Assembly: GCF_040412425.1 (NCBI RefSeq)
Contig: NC_089781.1
Span: 53,066,227 to 53,130,226 of the forward strand
Direction of reading: 5' to 3'
Length of the DNA: 64,000 nucleotides
Source of the DNA: Macrobrachium rosenbergii
Taxonomy: Eukaryota; Arthropoda; Malacostraca; Decapoda; Palaemonidae
The notes below the pieces were generated by a model that saw only the letters and a program-made list of their open reading frames with translations, was not told where the DNA came from and ran no database searches. This document shows positions 26,005 through 38,478 of this stretch, piece by piece. The translations under genes and the position numbers were made by a program. Within the stretch, counting starts at the first letter, position 1, and the number at the start of each line of letters is the position of its first letter.

Positions 26005-28066
26005 CCTGTTAAGCGTCCCCCAGTCCCAGACGACCTCGCTGCTAACGTACCATCAAACTTTTTTTTGTAGTTAAAGGTCATTTCACTGATGATAGTTTTT
26101 CAAAGTTAATATTCATTTTTATGCTTATAATTCATACTTGTAGTTAAGTGTAGGAATATTAATTAAATGACAGAATAAAAAACAATTAATACTACTATTA
26201 TTTTATTTCAAAAGACTACATAATACTGAATGAAAAATGTTACAGATACATGCACTATTATTCTTTTGTATGCCAATCTCTAAAGCAAGGGGCCACACAC
26301 AGTCCTACTTCACAGTCCTTACACCAATATGAACTATCCCTTCTTATGTTGTTCTTCCAGCACTGAGCACAAGTTCTTTGTGGCCTCTTCTTTTTATCTG
26401 TAGGTGGACAATAATCAGGAAAGTGCCTGCCAATTAGCCGCAAAGGTTTCACTGGAAGTCGTGGGGGCCTGCGCAAGGGAACAGGTCTTTCTTCTGCATA
26501 TTTTATAATCAGTCTTTCACTAATCCTCAAAATAAACTCACGTCTTACAACCCTCCCACCAAGGGCTCTATATGTAACATAGCAATTCAGAAGAGATATG
26601 TCTAACAAATGTCGACATACTTTCTTGTAATATTTCTTCAGTCTATTTCTTGCGATCAAAAAATGAACACAAATATCCTTGTTATCTTTCCATTTCAGTA
26701 CCATTCTTTTTGGTTTAGTTCCTTTTATTTTTGCTGGCACGCCCTTTCTAGTGACCCTTACAGTGCCGACAGTGTCAGTTTCTTCATCTGCCAATGTTGG
26801 ACTTGTATAAAAATTATTTGTATATAAACAATAGCCCTTGTTCAAAAGAAGGTCCATAAGAGAGGAAACAATCCTATTAGACACAGGAAGATCCATACAC
26901 TTTTCCACATATTGTGTGTCTTTACCTGCGTAATGAAAAAGTTCCATATATAACCAGTAGGACTTTCACAAAGTTCATAAAACCTTATTCCAAACCTTTT
27001 ACGTTTAGCTGGTATATACTGAACCCATGATAAATTTCCCTTCCATCCTAACAAAGACTCATCAACAGAAACGTTCCTACTTTGAATGTAATTGTTCATA
27101 AATTTCTTCAGAATAAGATCAGTGAATTGCTTTATTTTTGCCAACTTCCTTCCTGGTCCATCTGTTATATTACTATTGTCAACCAAATGTAAGAATTTAT
27201 GCAACAAGTCAAACCTACACCCACTCATTACCTTTCGAAAAAAGGAGAAGAAACACTCTCTCGTGTTGAGAAATACATTGAATTATCACACTTAGAATCA
27301 ATGCCTTAAGTAGACCTATAAAGACTCTCATTCCGCTTGAGCAAGTGTCAAACCATCTATGTGCTCGTGATTGTGGTGACAAATGTTCTACATTCTCATC
27401 TAGAAATTGATTTGCAAATCTGTTTGTTTCTTTCACGAGGTAATTAATGATTTCATCATCAAGGTAGTTCTCAAAATATTCTAATGGGTTCTCTTTACCC
27501 ACAACTGTAAATTTCACGCTGGGATCAGAAACAAAAGCAAAGGGATCTCTCTGTCTCTCCCTCTGGTCGTCCAGTCACTCAGCAATAAAAGTCATCTTCA
27601 CTCCCGCTATCGGAAGAAAAGTTTGTTCCTTTAATATCCTCATCACTGGAGGATTCAGAACTAGAGCTCTCATCATCAAATAGGTTATCAATATGACTCC
27701 TCAGCTATTATTTGATTGATCTCTCCTGAAGAAATACACCTCCTCTTCAGGACACTCATTGTGAAAGGAGCAAAAAGTCAACTTCTCTGGATAAATGCAC
27801 AAAGTGCACTGAAAGAAAACCAGCTTTCTAGCATCAAGCAACCACCAGGAAAACGTTGCCAGAAAGCAAATAAGTTTCCATTTACAGCCTACGTGTGCTG
27901 AGAGTGCTACCAAATGATGTTCCTACACTTTCTATATGAATAAACATATTATTACAGGACTGACAGCTTGACACGGGCATTTTAAGTCTTGAACGTAATA
28001 TCATGTTGAAGGCGGTACCGAGTAGATCATGGTAAACATATTATCGCATGGGTGACGCTTAAGAGG
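26005..28066 (-). mobile_element. piggyBac element inserted in LTR B
   Basis: TTAA target copies lie at 26001-26004 and 28067-28070. Terminal repeats are CCTGTTAAGCGTC on the left and CCTCTTAAGCGTC on the reversed right, 12 of 13 identical. LTR copy A (near 20245-20260) keeps the empty site, which confirms the insertion and its exact edges. The single gene runs on the minus strand. The copy is defective. Confidence 0.92.
26258..27720 (-). pseudogene. piggyBac transposase with internal deletion and lost catalytic Asp
   Basis: From the 5' side: an acidic Ser-rich N-terminus (about 27690-27590, DDESSSSESSSDED) and the DDE_Tnp_1_7-type domain start (27517-27215: PLEYFENYLDDEII). The first catalytic region follows, with NVSVDESLLGWKG (about 27085-27045, Asp present). 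Next is LYTNNFYTSPTL (about 26835), where the second catalytic Asp of the usual DNF/DNY motif reads Asn. LKWKDNKDICVHF then runs directly into RLKKYYKKVCRHLLD, so the segment that normally carries the third Asp (VD..D motif) is missing. The C-terminal Cys finger is well kept: CAQCWKNN...CKDC...GLCVAPCF (about 26375-26275). Frameshifts lie near 27215 and 26945. It is certainly inactive as a transposase; the end-binding finger is the best-preserved part. Confidence 0.85.
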
Positions 28067-28483
28067 TTAATCCTTCTCTATGTTCAAAATGATTGCCGAA
28101 GGCTTTGTTTCCAGGTGACCTTCGAAGAGGCCTTCCTCGATGGCGTCAGATAACGGGCAAGGGGGGAGCCAAATAAGAGAAAGTTGGCACCACACCGCCT
28201 GGGCCCTGGTAATCTCCATGAGGTCTGACTGGATGCCATATGCATGCTATAGAAAACGAGGTGAAGATTGACCTTTTGCACCATCTATCCAGATGCCCAG
28301 GAGCAATCCCCTGAGGTTAGATATAGACGATTCAACAGCAGTCGAGAGAGAAAAGCACTCAGAACTCCACCAAGACAGATATCCTTACCTTTGCCTGTCC
28401 CTTGTACCCTCCATGTGTTCGACCCTGAGGATTTAACCAGTATAATTTTGTAGTGGTATCCCCTTAATTTCCTCCTCCAGCGT

Positions 28484-29122
28484 TGGCGCCCTATTGAACG
28501 AGGACATCGTCATCTTGACAAAGGTAATGTACTGGAATAAGGTTTCTTAGTCAGTTATGATTCCTGTTAGTTCTCTGTCTGATTTATTTTCTATTTCCGT
28601 TGTGCGATCACCTTCAGTAATTTGTGTTGGAGCATCAAGTGTTAACATAATTATGCATTTAGTGTTGAACTGAGTCATTTGGCAATATCTGTGCATTACC
28701 TCAGTTCCCTTAGAGTGTCTTATTATTCTTGCAAGTACCATCTTGCATATATTGCAGATAGGACTCGGCTGTTCCTGTTTTGAAGACATCATCGGTGTGG
28801 AGTATTTTCTCCTGAATAGAATTCACTCATTTAGCAGGACCTTATTTTTACCTGCCCAGTAATTCATCATTCTTCTGATCTGTGTTTCTTATGTAAATAT
28901 AATTAATTAAGAGAACCCCCTGAGTTTACATAATCTTCCCTTACATGAATAAGTCCCCAGGCCACACAATTTCCCTTGATTTGTTTGTCTGCGAAGTTGC
29001 CTAAATCAGTCTATTTAGTCAGATGTTTTAATGAAATACAGTAGATTTCTTGATAATGTAAAGAACTCCCTGCGATTATCTGTGCCCAGAATTCTGTAAG
29101 TATCAAAGGTGTATTCATAGCA
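28484..29122 (+). repeat. Primer site and leader fragment after LTR B
   Basis: Homologous to the first ~600 bp of the leader after LTR A (compare 'tttagcaggaccttatt' and 'gaactccctgc'). Homology stops at 'attcatagcaa', where (AT)-rich sequence begins. Inverted copy C stops at the same word. Confidence 0.75.
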
Positions 29123-29159
29123 ATATATATATAGATGTGTGTGTTAGACATATACATAT

Positions 29160-29168
29160 GATATAATG
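29160..29168. other. Target-site duplication of the MULE, left
   Basis: GATATAATG; the right copy GATATAATT is at 31505-31513. Nine bases with 8 matches fits the 9-bp duplication made by Mutator-like elements. Confidence 0.65.
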
Positions 29169-29659
29169 GTGGCCGGTAATTTGACTCCCGGTAATTTGAC
29201 TCCGGTATTTTGGCTCCCGGTATTTTGACTCCCGGTAATTTGACTCCCGGTCATTTTGATTCCCGGTAATTTCACTCCCACTTTTTTCCTTTCTTTTTTC
29301 GTTGAATATACAACTTTTAATCTTTCTTTTTTAGTTCAGAAAAAGGTTCTGTTAATTCTCAGTTTCATAATCATCATCATTTACCGTCTAAAAAAAGTAA
29401 ATAGATAAAAGAAGAAGAAAACAAAACAAAAAATTTACGAAACAGGAAACAAGTAAAAGTACATAATTTTAGTAATAGAATTGCTTGTTTACATGCACGC
29501 TAGGTAGTTGACTAAAATTGTCGCTCTATGGAGACTACCAGAAACTATCTCTACCACTTTGTAGTTTGTATTTCGACTCTTCAAGGTTTACCAGTCCCAT
29601 CAACATCTTACTTCTTTGTTTATTACTTTTAAAAGGAAATATACGGTCACCATGCCTTA

Positions 29660-29705
29660 TGTTTTTAACAGCACCCGGGGAGGAAAGAAACTTGTGGATA
29701 ACATG

Positions 29706-29799
<94 letters not shown>

Positions 29800-31020
29800 A
29801 ACATAAACTAAATGGTGACGGATCCAAGACTTCAGTACTGGAAATGTGAAATCAAGTCCTGCAAAGCTCGAGTCCACACTATGACGCATGATGAAGATTA
29901 TGATATAATCAAGAACGTCGGTGAACATCATCACAGTTCGTGTGCTTCTAAACCGAAAGTGCGTAAAATTTTAGCTGAACTAAAATCACAGGCATCTGCC
30001 TGCCAGGAATCTTCTCGTTCATTAATTTCGTCTCTTTGTGAAATGCTTGATGAAAATGAAATGGCTCTTTTGCCCTCAACTGTGCGTGTAAGTCGTAATA
30101 TAAGGAACTGGCGTCAAGCAAAAGTAAGCGCTCCTCCAATCCCTCACACTCGATATAGTTACGAGATACCTGATGAATACAAGTTCCTTGATAGTGGTGA
30201 ACTTTTCTTGCAGTTTGATAGTGGGCAATCTGATAAAGATAGACTACTTGTGTTTGCAACAAATAAAGGCCTTGATGACTTAGTTAATGTAAAACACTGG
30301 GCGGGGGATGGAACCTTCAAGTGTTCCCCATCTATATTCTATCAGTTGTACACGCTACATATTCAAGTGGGTTTACTCAGTGTTCCACGATTATTTGCAC
30401 TGCTGCCAAACAAGAGGCAAGAATCTCACAACCTCCTTTTTAACCAGCTTATGGAATTACGGCCAGGACTGAACCCTGTAAGCATCATGATGGATTTTGA
30501 AAAAGCACACATTAATAGTTTCAAATCTGTGTTTCAAAGTGCTTCCGTTTCATGTTGTCTTTTTCATTTATCTCAAAGTGTTTACAGAAAAGTATGTGAA
30601 ATTGGCTTCAAAGATAGGTACCATCATGACAATGAGTTCAGCATTAAGATAAGATGTTTTTCTGCGTTAGCCTTTCTTCCCCCAAGTGATGTGCTTGATG
30701 GATTCGAAGAGCTTGTTGACGATGACGATCTTCCTCAAGAACTAGTCTTATTTTGAAATATCGTACATAGGATGTTTGCGAGGTAGAGGAGTTAGACAAC
30801 GCAGAACACCTCCTTTGTTTCCTATAGATATTTGGAATGTTCACTTAAGAACGGATTCCGAGATGCCTCGCACAAATAACCATTTAGAGGGCTATCACAA
30901 TGCCTTGCAAAGCTCTTTAAGTTGTACCCATCCAAATATATGGAAGTTGATTACTGCATTAAAAAGGAAGAGCACTTGGCGCAATTGAAAAAGATTCAAT
31001 TTGATGGTGGCGAGATTTGT
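29660..31020 (+). pseudogene. FLYWCH zinc finger plus MULE transposase, frameshifted
   Basis: Cut-and-paste transposase of the Mutator-like class. The N-terminus (29653 on) begins MPYVFNSTRGGKKLVDNMNY, the first half of a FLYWCH finger. An (AT)n array then adds dozens of Ile-Tyr codons before EKHKLNGDGSK. After a frameshift near 29830 the second half of the finger follows, WKCEIKSCKARVHT with a later HHH (29840-29935). The MULE domain has HWAGDGTFKCSP (first acidic residue, about 30300) and VSIMMDFEKA (second Asp, about 30490). CCLFHLSQ (about 30555) comes next. A stop at 30756 and another frame lead to TNNHLEGYHNALQ (about 30875), the usual C-terminal NN..EG.H block. At least three frame breaks are present. 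Confidence 0.85.
29709..29795. repeat. (AT)n microsatellite inside the FLYWCH coding sequence
   Basis: TA dinucleotides in frame as Ile-Tyr codons. They separate the two halves of a zinc finger that is otherwise continuous in the family. Confidence 0.95.
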
Positions 31021-31514
31021 GAGAAAAGAAGAAGTATAAAGATATAAACAAGCGACTGCAGATAAGCATTGAGCGATACAGCGACCAAAATAAACTGGAA
31101 TTCTTGAGAGCAATAGCTCATAACCTGCATCATTATTGAATTTTTTAATTTTTTATGGTTTCAATTTTGTATATAGTCTTATCTCATACTTTGGTATGAT
31201 TACATTTTATCCATTTTAGATATTACATACATGCTTTGTATTAATACAAGATGTTAACATGGCTTTTAGTATTATTCGTTTTTCTTTCATTTTTAGTTAA
31301 TATGTATCTACTTGTTTTTCTTAAAAAAAAATTTATTTTTTGAACTAAACAAGAAAGATTAAAAGTATATTCAACGAAAAAGAAAGGAAAAAGTGGGAGT
31401 GAAATTACTGGGAATCAAAATGACTGGGAGTCAAATTACTGGGGTCAAAATACTGGGAGTCAAAATACTGGAGTCAAATTACCGGGAGTCAAATTACCTA
31501 GAACGATATAATTG

Positions 31515-31515
<1 letters not shown>

Positions 31516-31607
<92 letters not shown>

Positions 31608-31641
31608 ACGTGTGTGTATGTATGTATAAACACATATACAC

Positions 31642-31727
<86 letters not shown>

Positions 31728-31738
31728 CATTTGTGATA

Positions 31739-31815
<77 letters not shown>
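31516..31815. repeat. Compound (AT)n microsatellite
   Basis: Three TA arrays separated by 'gtatacgtgtgtgtatgtatg...' and 'ttacatttgtgatatta'. This was the right-hand neighbour of LTR-B leader sequence before the MULE inserted. Confidence 0.96.
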
Positions 31816-31816
<1 letters not shown>

Positions 31817-32879
31817 CAGAAATCTAATTCTTTAGTAAAGTAAAGAAGAAAAATGCCTTACATTACTCACTTGGTTTCTCCCTAGCCATGTGCATGGCTT
31901 GACAGAGCTGTCTTCATTCCCTTCCTTTTTCTATCTAACTTTCCCACTCCCCTTTCCATTAATCAGATTTACAGGCCTCAAGCCGAGTGAAATTTCTTGT
32001 CACCTTGAGTCCTCAGACCACCTGAGGAAAGTGAGCTAAGCCCAAGCAACTGCAGGAACAACATGGTCATTCCAACTCCAACATCAAGATCAAGCACCTG
32101 CAGAAACAATACACAAGCCATCTGACTCCTGTGGTAAGATATTGGCTAAGCATATAATCACCAGATACCAGCAGGAACAATAAAACTGAAATTCCAACAT
32201 GCCCTGTTAATGGGATATTTGATCTTCTTTATGTCCTCCTTCCTAGTTTCTGCATGTAGGCCTAGATGACAAGGGATCATCAGGAAGCAGCTACTTGAGC
32301 AGTAGCACCCGTCATTACCGCTACAAGGGTATGCATCAACTGAGAATGCCAATCAGCACGCCCACAAGAGCAGCCAAAAATATCTATAGAATGGCTTGTC
32401 TCATTAGACAAAGGCAGCCTCGAGACTCTCTCAAGATACATTGCTGTTGATACTTCAGTCCTGCAGCCAAAACCTTCTTCCCCACAGTCGCCATTCCTGA
32501 CATAGAAGATTCTACATTTTGACAAAGTAACCATAGAAACCCAGGAAGAAACCAGGTGTGCTTCATCAATAGCACTTAAATGTTATTTTTAGGCACAGCG
32601 GGCAAGGCATGAAAGATCAGGGATTGTTGTTGGAGTGCAGGTCCAGAACAAGGAAGATGAATCGATTTTATTTATAAGGTACATAAAGAAAAATCTCCTT
32701 TATTTGAAAGGAGTGCAAAGAAGATTGTGCTTTATTTAAAAGGTAATTTTATAAGCAAGAAGTTTTTGGGACTGTAACTCAAGCTCACAGAGGACATTGT
32801 CTTATCAACTTATTTCTAATAATATTCTCACAATATTACCCTTGGTTATATTCAGTGTCAAATGGAATGCTAATGGGTT
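31816..32879. other. Unassigned stretch
   Basis: Mixed-composition sequence with no recognised domain. It may include the upstream part of the pogo-like element that follows. Confidence 0.25.
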
Positions 32880-33960
32880 TATATTTCACTGCCTTGTGTT
32901 AAACTGGATAACATTGCGTCTTACGGAAATGTTATATCCCAGTTGCATTACTAATGCAGTTATAAAAGCTAAAAACATTCCAACAAGAAAACTCAAGGCG
33001 AAGAACAGAGGAATTTTGGCAAATCACTCCTTGTCCACTAACACCTTGGCACAAGAAGGAAAAGAATTTACTCAGTTGAAAGCTTTTAAAGCAACATGTG
33101 TCTGTTTTGATATGTGTATATGTTTCTGGCGGGCACTGCTGCAAACCAGTCATAGTTGGACATACAAAGCAACATTGTGCCCTACATGAGTTGATCAATA
33201 ATCTCCCAGTGATTTGGTATCATTTAGCGAAGGCTTGGTTCACCTCCAAGATCATTTCTGATTTGTTCCATAACACTGCTAGACATCAGATAAAGGTTTT
33301 GCTTCTCACTGACAATGGGGCTGCACATCCTACCACAACCCGGTTGTCTGGTGACTAAGGTCGTATTAGGGTTATGTTTTGCCTCCTAATGTGACTGCAG
33401 TCATTCAGCTGATGGCCGAAAGTGTTACTGTTGCAACGAAATGGCTATACCAGAGAAAGTTCCTGGAAGAGATGATGGTGGTGTCTGATGGTGAGCAGGA
33501 GAAGGAGAAAGGCCCAGATACACATAGGAACAAACTCTTGAGAATCCGCAAAAGTATCTGCTGATATCTGCATCTACAACTTTGTAGCTGCTTGGAAGGA
33601 TGTCACTGTACAGACTCTGGAGCATGCTTGGAACCATATCCTGAATGGGAAGAGGGCATGGTCAACTCTCAAGGCTTCGACATGGGAGACTTTCGTGCCA
33701 AAATCACCAAGGAGATGACAACGTTCCCGAGGATGGCATACAGGAGTGGCTAGCCGACAACAGTAACGATTCTGGCTTCCAACTTTTGTTTCACAATGAC
33801 ACAGCTGCTGCACCTGCTGCTGGTGAGATGCAGGAAGAAGCCCTAAAGATGATGCATCACAACCAGTGCCTTGGTATAAACACATGCATCGACCGTCATG
33901 CTTTCCCCAAGGGATTAGAGGCAGCTGAAGGTATTTAAGAAATGTGGCAGATGGTGATTG
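32880..33960 (+). pseudogene. pogo/Tigger-like transposase (DDE_1) remnant
   Basis: Plus-strand blocks match the catalytic domain of pogo/Tigger/jerky transposases in order. First, CCKPVIVGHTKQHCAL (about 33130-33185), then NLPVIWYHLAKAWFTSKI (about 33200-33255). LLLTDNGAAHP follows (about 33300-33330, the second catalytic Asp of the usual DNAPAHP). After a frame change come MPPNVTAVIQLMAESV (about 33379-33425, family pattern LPPNVTALIQPMDQGV) and, later, GFDMGDFRAK. The Gln-Pro-Met-Asp-Gln motif has decayed to QLMAES. Several frame changes mean it is inactive. Element ends were not found; 33961-34620 has the A+T-rich look of a 3' untranslated region. Confidence 0.7.
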
Positions 33961-34764
33961 CCAAACATAATCTTTATTCTTATCATTAGAGTACTCTAAC
34001 CCCCATGCGCCCAAGACCATCACCATCCACATCTTCAGTAACGTGTCCACTCACCTCAGAAATGCAGGGGAACACTTTGGTACCCTTTGTTAACATGCCA
34101 GGAATCTGATGTCTCTGCCACCTCTTAACAACCAGACCCCTCAAGCTTGATGACAGTGTGGTGTTGCATGCAGTTTCAGCACCATACACAGGTAAGCAAG
34201 AGAAAAAAAGTGTTATTTTTATTTTCCAAGTTTTACTTTCTAAGTTTTTTATTTTATTTTCTAATGAAACAAGGTTACCCATGTTATTAGGTACTGTGCT
34301 GTATGTACAGCGTACCTATTGTATTGTGTGTTGGGTAAGGGAGAGAGAAAACGCTTTGTTCTTTTTGTAGCCCTTAATTTTTATTTTTCATTTTGTTTGG
34401 ACATTATTGTATTTTTAAAAGACATAATAGGAAAAAAGTGCAAATCATGCTTTGCAAAAATATTCTACAGTATAGGAGTGTACTGTACCATGTGTATAGT
34501 GCCTACCGTATTGAACGTTGTGTATAAATATATAGGACAATAAGGTAGTCAGTTTTGGTTTATTATCCAGTTTTCAGCTTAAAGTGTGTTGGTTGTTATT
34601 TATAAGCATATTTAGTGTGTATAGCTATTTGGCAGACAAAGTGGGGGGGGGGGGGCTAAGGGTGCAAAGTTGCCATTTTACACCCAAAGTGTTTATTGAT
34701 CTCTGGAAATTTCCATTACCCAGCAGGGCTTTGGGTGTTTTAATGTGAATATAGGAGTGATTAC
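33961..34764. other. Unassigned, probably 3' flank of the pogo-like element
   Basis: Words such as 'tactgtaccatgtgtatagtg' recur in modified form ('taggtactgtgctgtatgta'). A G-homopolymer of about 13 lies near 34643. No terminal repeat was identified. Confidence 0.25.
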
Positions 34765-34986
<222 letters not shown>

Positions 34987-34987
<1 letters not shown>

Positions 34988-36159
34988 CTATGAATGTCCG
35001 AGGTATATTTACTTGGTTCTGGGTGGCAACAGATGAATGCAGGGAGTTCCTTTTATTTATTACACATCTGACTCAATATTAGGACAATTCGTAGCCAAAC
35101 AAGGGAAATCTGTGGCTTAGGGCCTTCTTCATGTGAGGGAAAATTACGTAAACTCAAGGGTTCTCTTAACTAATCTGGCAGGTAATAATAAGGGCCTGCT
35201 AAAATAATGAATCCTACACAGAATAAAGACTCTACGCCGAAGATGTCTTCGTAACAGGAAACATTGCAGTGGGGTAGAAGGGGGACTGTACATGGATAGA
35301 GCCAAGAGATTCCACAGTCGAGGCCTATCTGCAAAATGCATGACGATTACTTGCAATAATAATAAGACGCTCAATGGGGACTAAGGGATATGCACAGATG
35401 GTGCCAAATAACTCAGTTTAACACTAAATGCATAATTACATTAACATTGAATGCTCCAACACAAATAACTAAAGGTGATCTCACAATGAAAAATAAATGA
35501 AAAATTAGACAGAGAAATAACAGGAATCGTGACTGACTAAGAAACCTCATTCCTGTACATTGCCTTTGTCAAGATGACAGTGTCCTCATTCAACAGGTGC
35601 TGGCGATGGAGGAGGGAATTAAAATGCCACTACAAAGTATACTGGTTCGAGCCTCGGGGTTGAACACATGGAAGGTTCAAAGGGACAGGCAAGGCTCAGG
35701 ACATCTGTCCTGGGTGGCGTTCGGAGTGATTCTCTCTCTCGATTTCTGTTATATCGTCTATAAATAACCTTCGGGGATTACACATCGCGTCTCTTGTAGA
35801 TGACTCAAAGGTCAATCTTTGTCACATTTTCTGTAATGACCACATGGCATCAGTTAACCCTCGTGGAGGGTTCAGAATGAGGCAGGATGCCAACTTTCTC
35901 TTTTTGGCTCCTCCCTTGCCATGCTTAATGCCAAGAAGGTACAACAGTTCCCTGGAAATCAAGGCCTCAGGCAGTCACTGTGAACAGAGAGAGGGGATAG
36001 GCTTAACCATTTTCGGGAATGAATGATAGAGTTTATGAAGGGGGAAGTGGAAGCTCACAGTTCTAGTAATTAAAACAATTGGAAGTAATTTTATTTCTTT
36101 CTCAATTATGTTACAGATGTAAAAATGGACACAGGTGGTTTGGGGAGAAGCTCTGTTCA
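34987..36159 (-). repeat. Inverted copy C of the LTR family (LTR plus leader)
   Basis: The LTR runs from 36159 (TGAACAGAGCTTC) down to about 35602 and is followed by primer-site-like and leader sequence to about 34990. Shared words with copies A and B include 'gttttaattactagaactgtg', 'gacaaaggcaatgtacagg' and 'gaactccctgc' (reverse complement of the plus strand). The leader ends at 'attcatag' next to (AT)n, the same homologous point as copy B. The LTR start is also next to an (AT)n array. Confidence 0.75.
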
Positions 36160-36164
36160 TTGAA

Positions 36165-38003
<1,839 letters not shown>

Positions 38004-38088
<85 letters not shown>
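38004..38088. repeat. (ATT)n microsatellite
   Basis: About 28 uninterrupted trinucleotide repeats. Confidence 0.97.
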
Positions 38089-38089
<1 letters not shown>

Positions 38090-38221
38090 TAAATGTTGAT
38101 TGTGCCTGCGAATTTCTATGGACTCCTGTTAAAGCTAAGGTTTGCATCTATGTGCATGCTTGCATGCCTGATTAAGCTTTCTAGGAAGATTTCAGTATAA
38201 GATGGGATACATTTTTCTGTA

Positions 38222-38476
38222 TTACAGTCCAACACTTCGGTAGTTTATTATTATTGTAATAACAGCTCTTAACTTCTCGAATTCTTTGTGCTTTTTTGGA
38301 TACACTTGTCACTACAAAGTGTTAAGATCTAAGTGCAAGAAATATGAAGAAATTATCATGTCCGGTAGTGGGAAATGACTCCAGGTCCCCTAATCAGAAT
38401 GAGGTACCATTGTCGACCTGACCACGAGAGGGATAAAAGTCTATTGCCTCTCATACATACATATACCTGTCGTTTT
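38222..38476 (-). repeat. Inverted unit of the tRNA-related repeat array
   Basis: Reverse complement of the unit that follows at 38525-38760. It carries the equivalents of 'caatagacttttatcc', 'ctcgtggtcaggt' and 'caagtgtatccaaaaa'. With the next unit it forms a palindrome with ~240-bp arms around a ~50-bp centre. Confidence 0.85.
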
Positions 38477-38478
38477 CA

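Larger units (their letters stand above)
25845..28483 (+). repeat. LTR copy B, split by a piggyBac insertion
   Basis: The left part is 25845-26004 and the right part 28067-28483; together they form about 573 bp homologous to LTR A. The insertion separates 'aagcctTTAA' from 'tccttctctatg'. Unlike a normal 3' LTR, it is followed by another primer site and leader, so it also looks like the 5' LTR of a second element copy. Confidence 0.75.
29169..31504 (+). mobile_element. Mutator-like element (MULE) with tandem-repeat TIRs
   Basis: The ends are inverted repeats of about 180 bp (29169-29345 and 31325-31504). The outer ~110 bp of each consists of seven 14-16 bp units of the form GGTAATTTGACTCCC. 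The inner part includes 'cgttgaatata' and 'cttttaatctttctt' in both arms. A 9-bp flanking duplication and an internal FLYWCH/MULE transposase gene support the assignment. The gene is frameshifted, so this copy is not autonomous as written. Confidence 0.88.

Noticed and set aside
33574..34050. 158-codon minus-strand frame
   Set aside because: Overlaps the pogo-like transposase blocks on the plus strand and has no recognisable domain.
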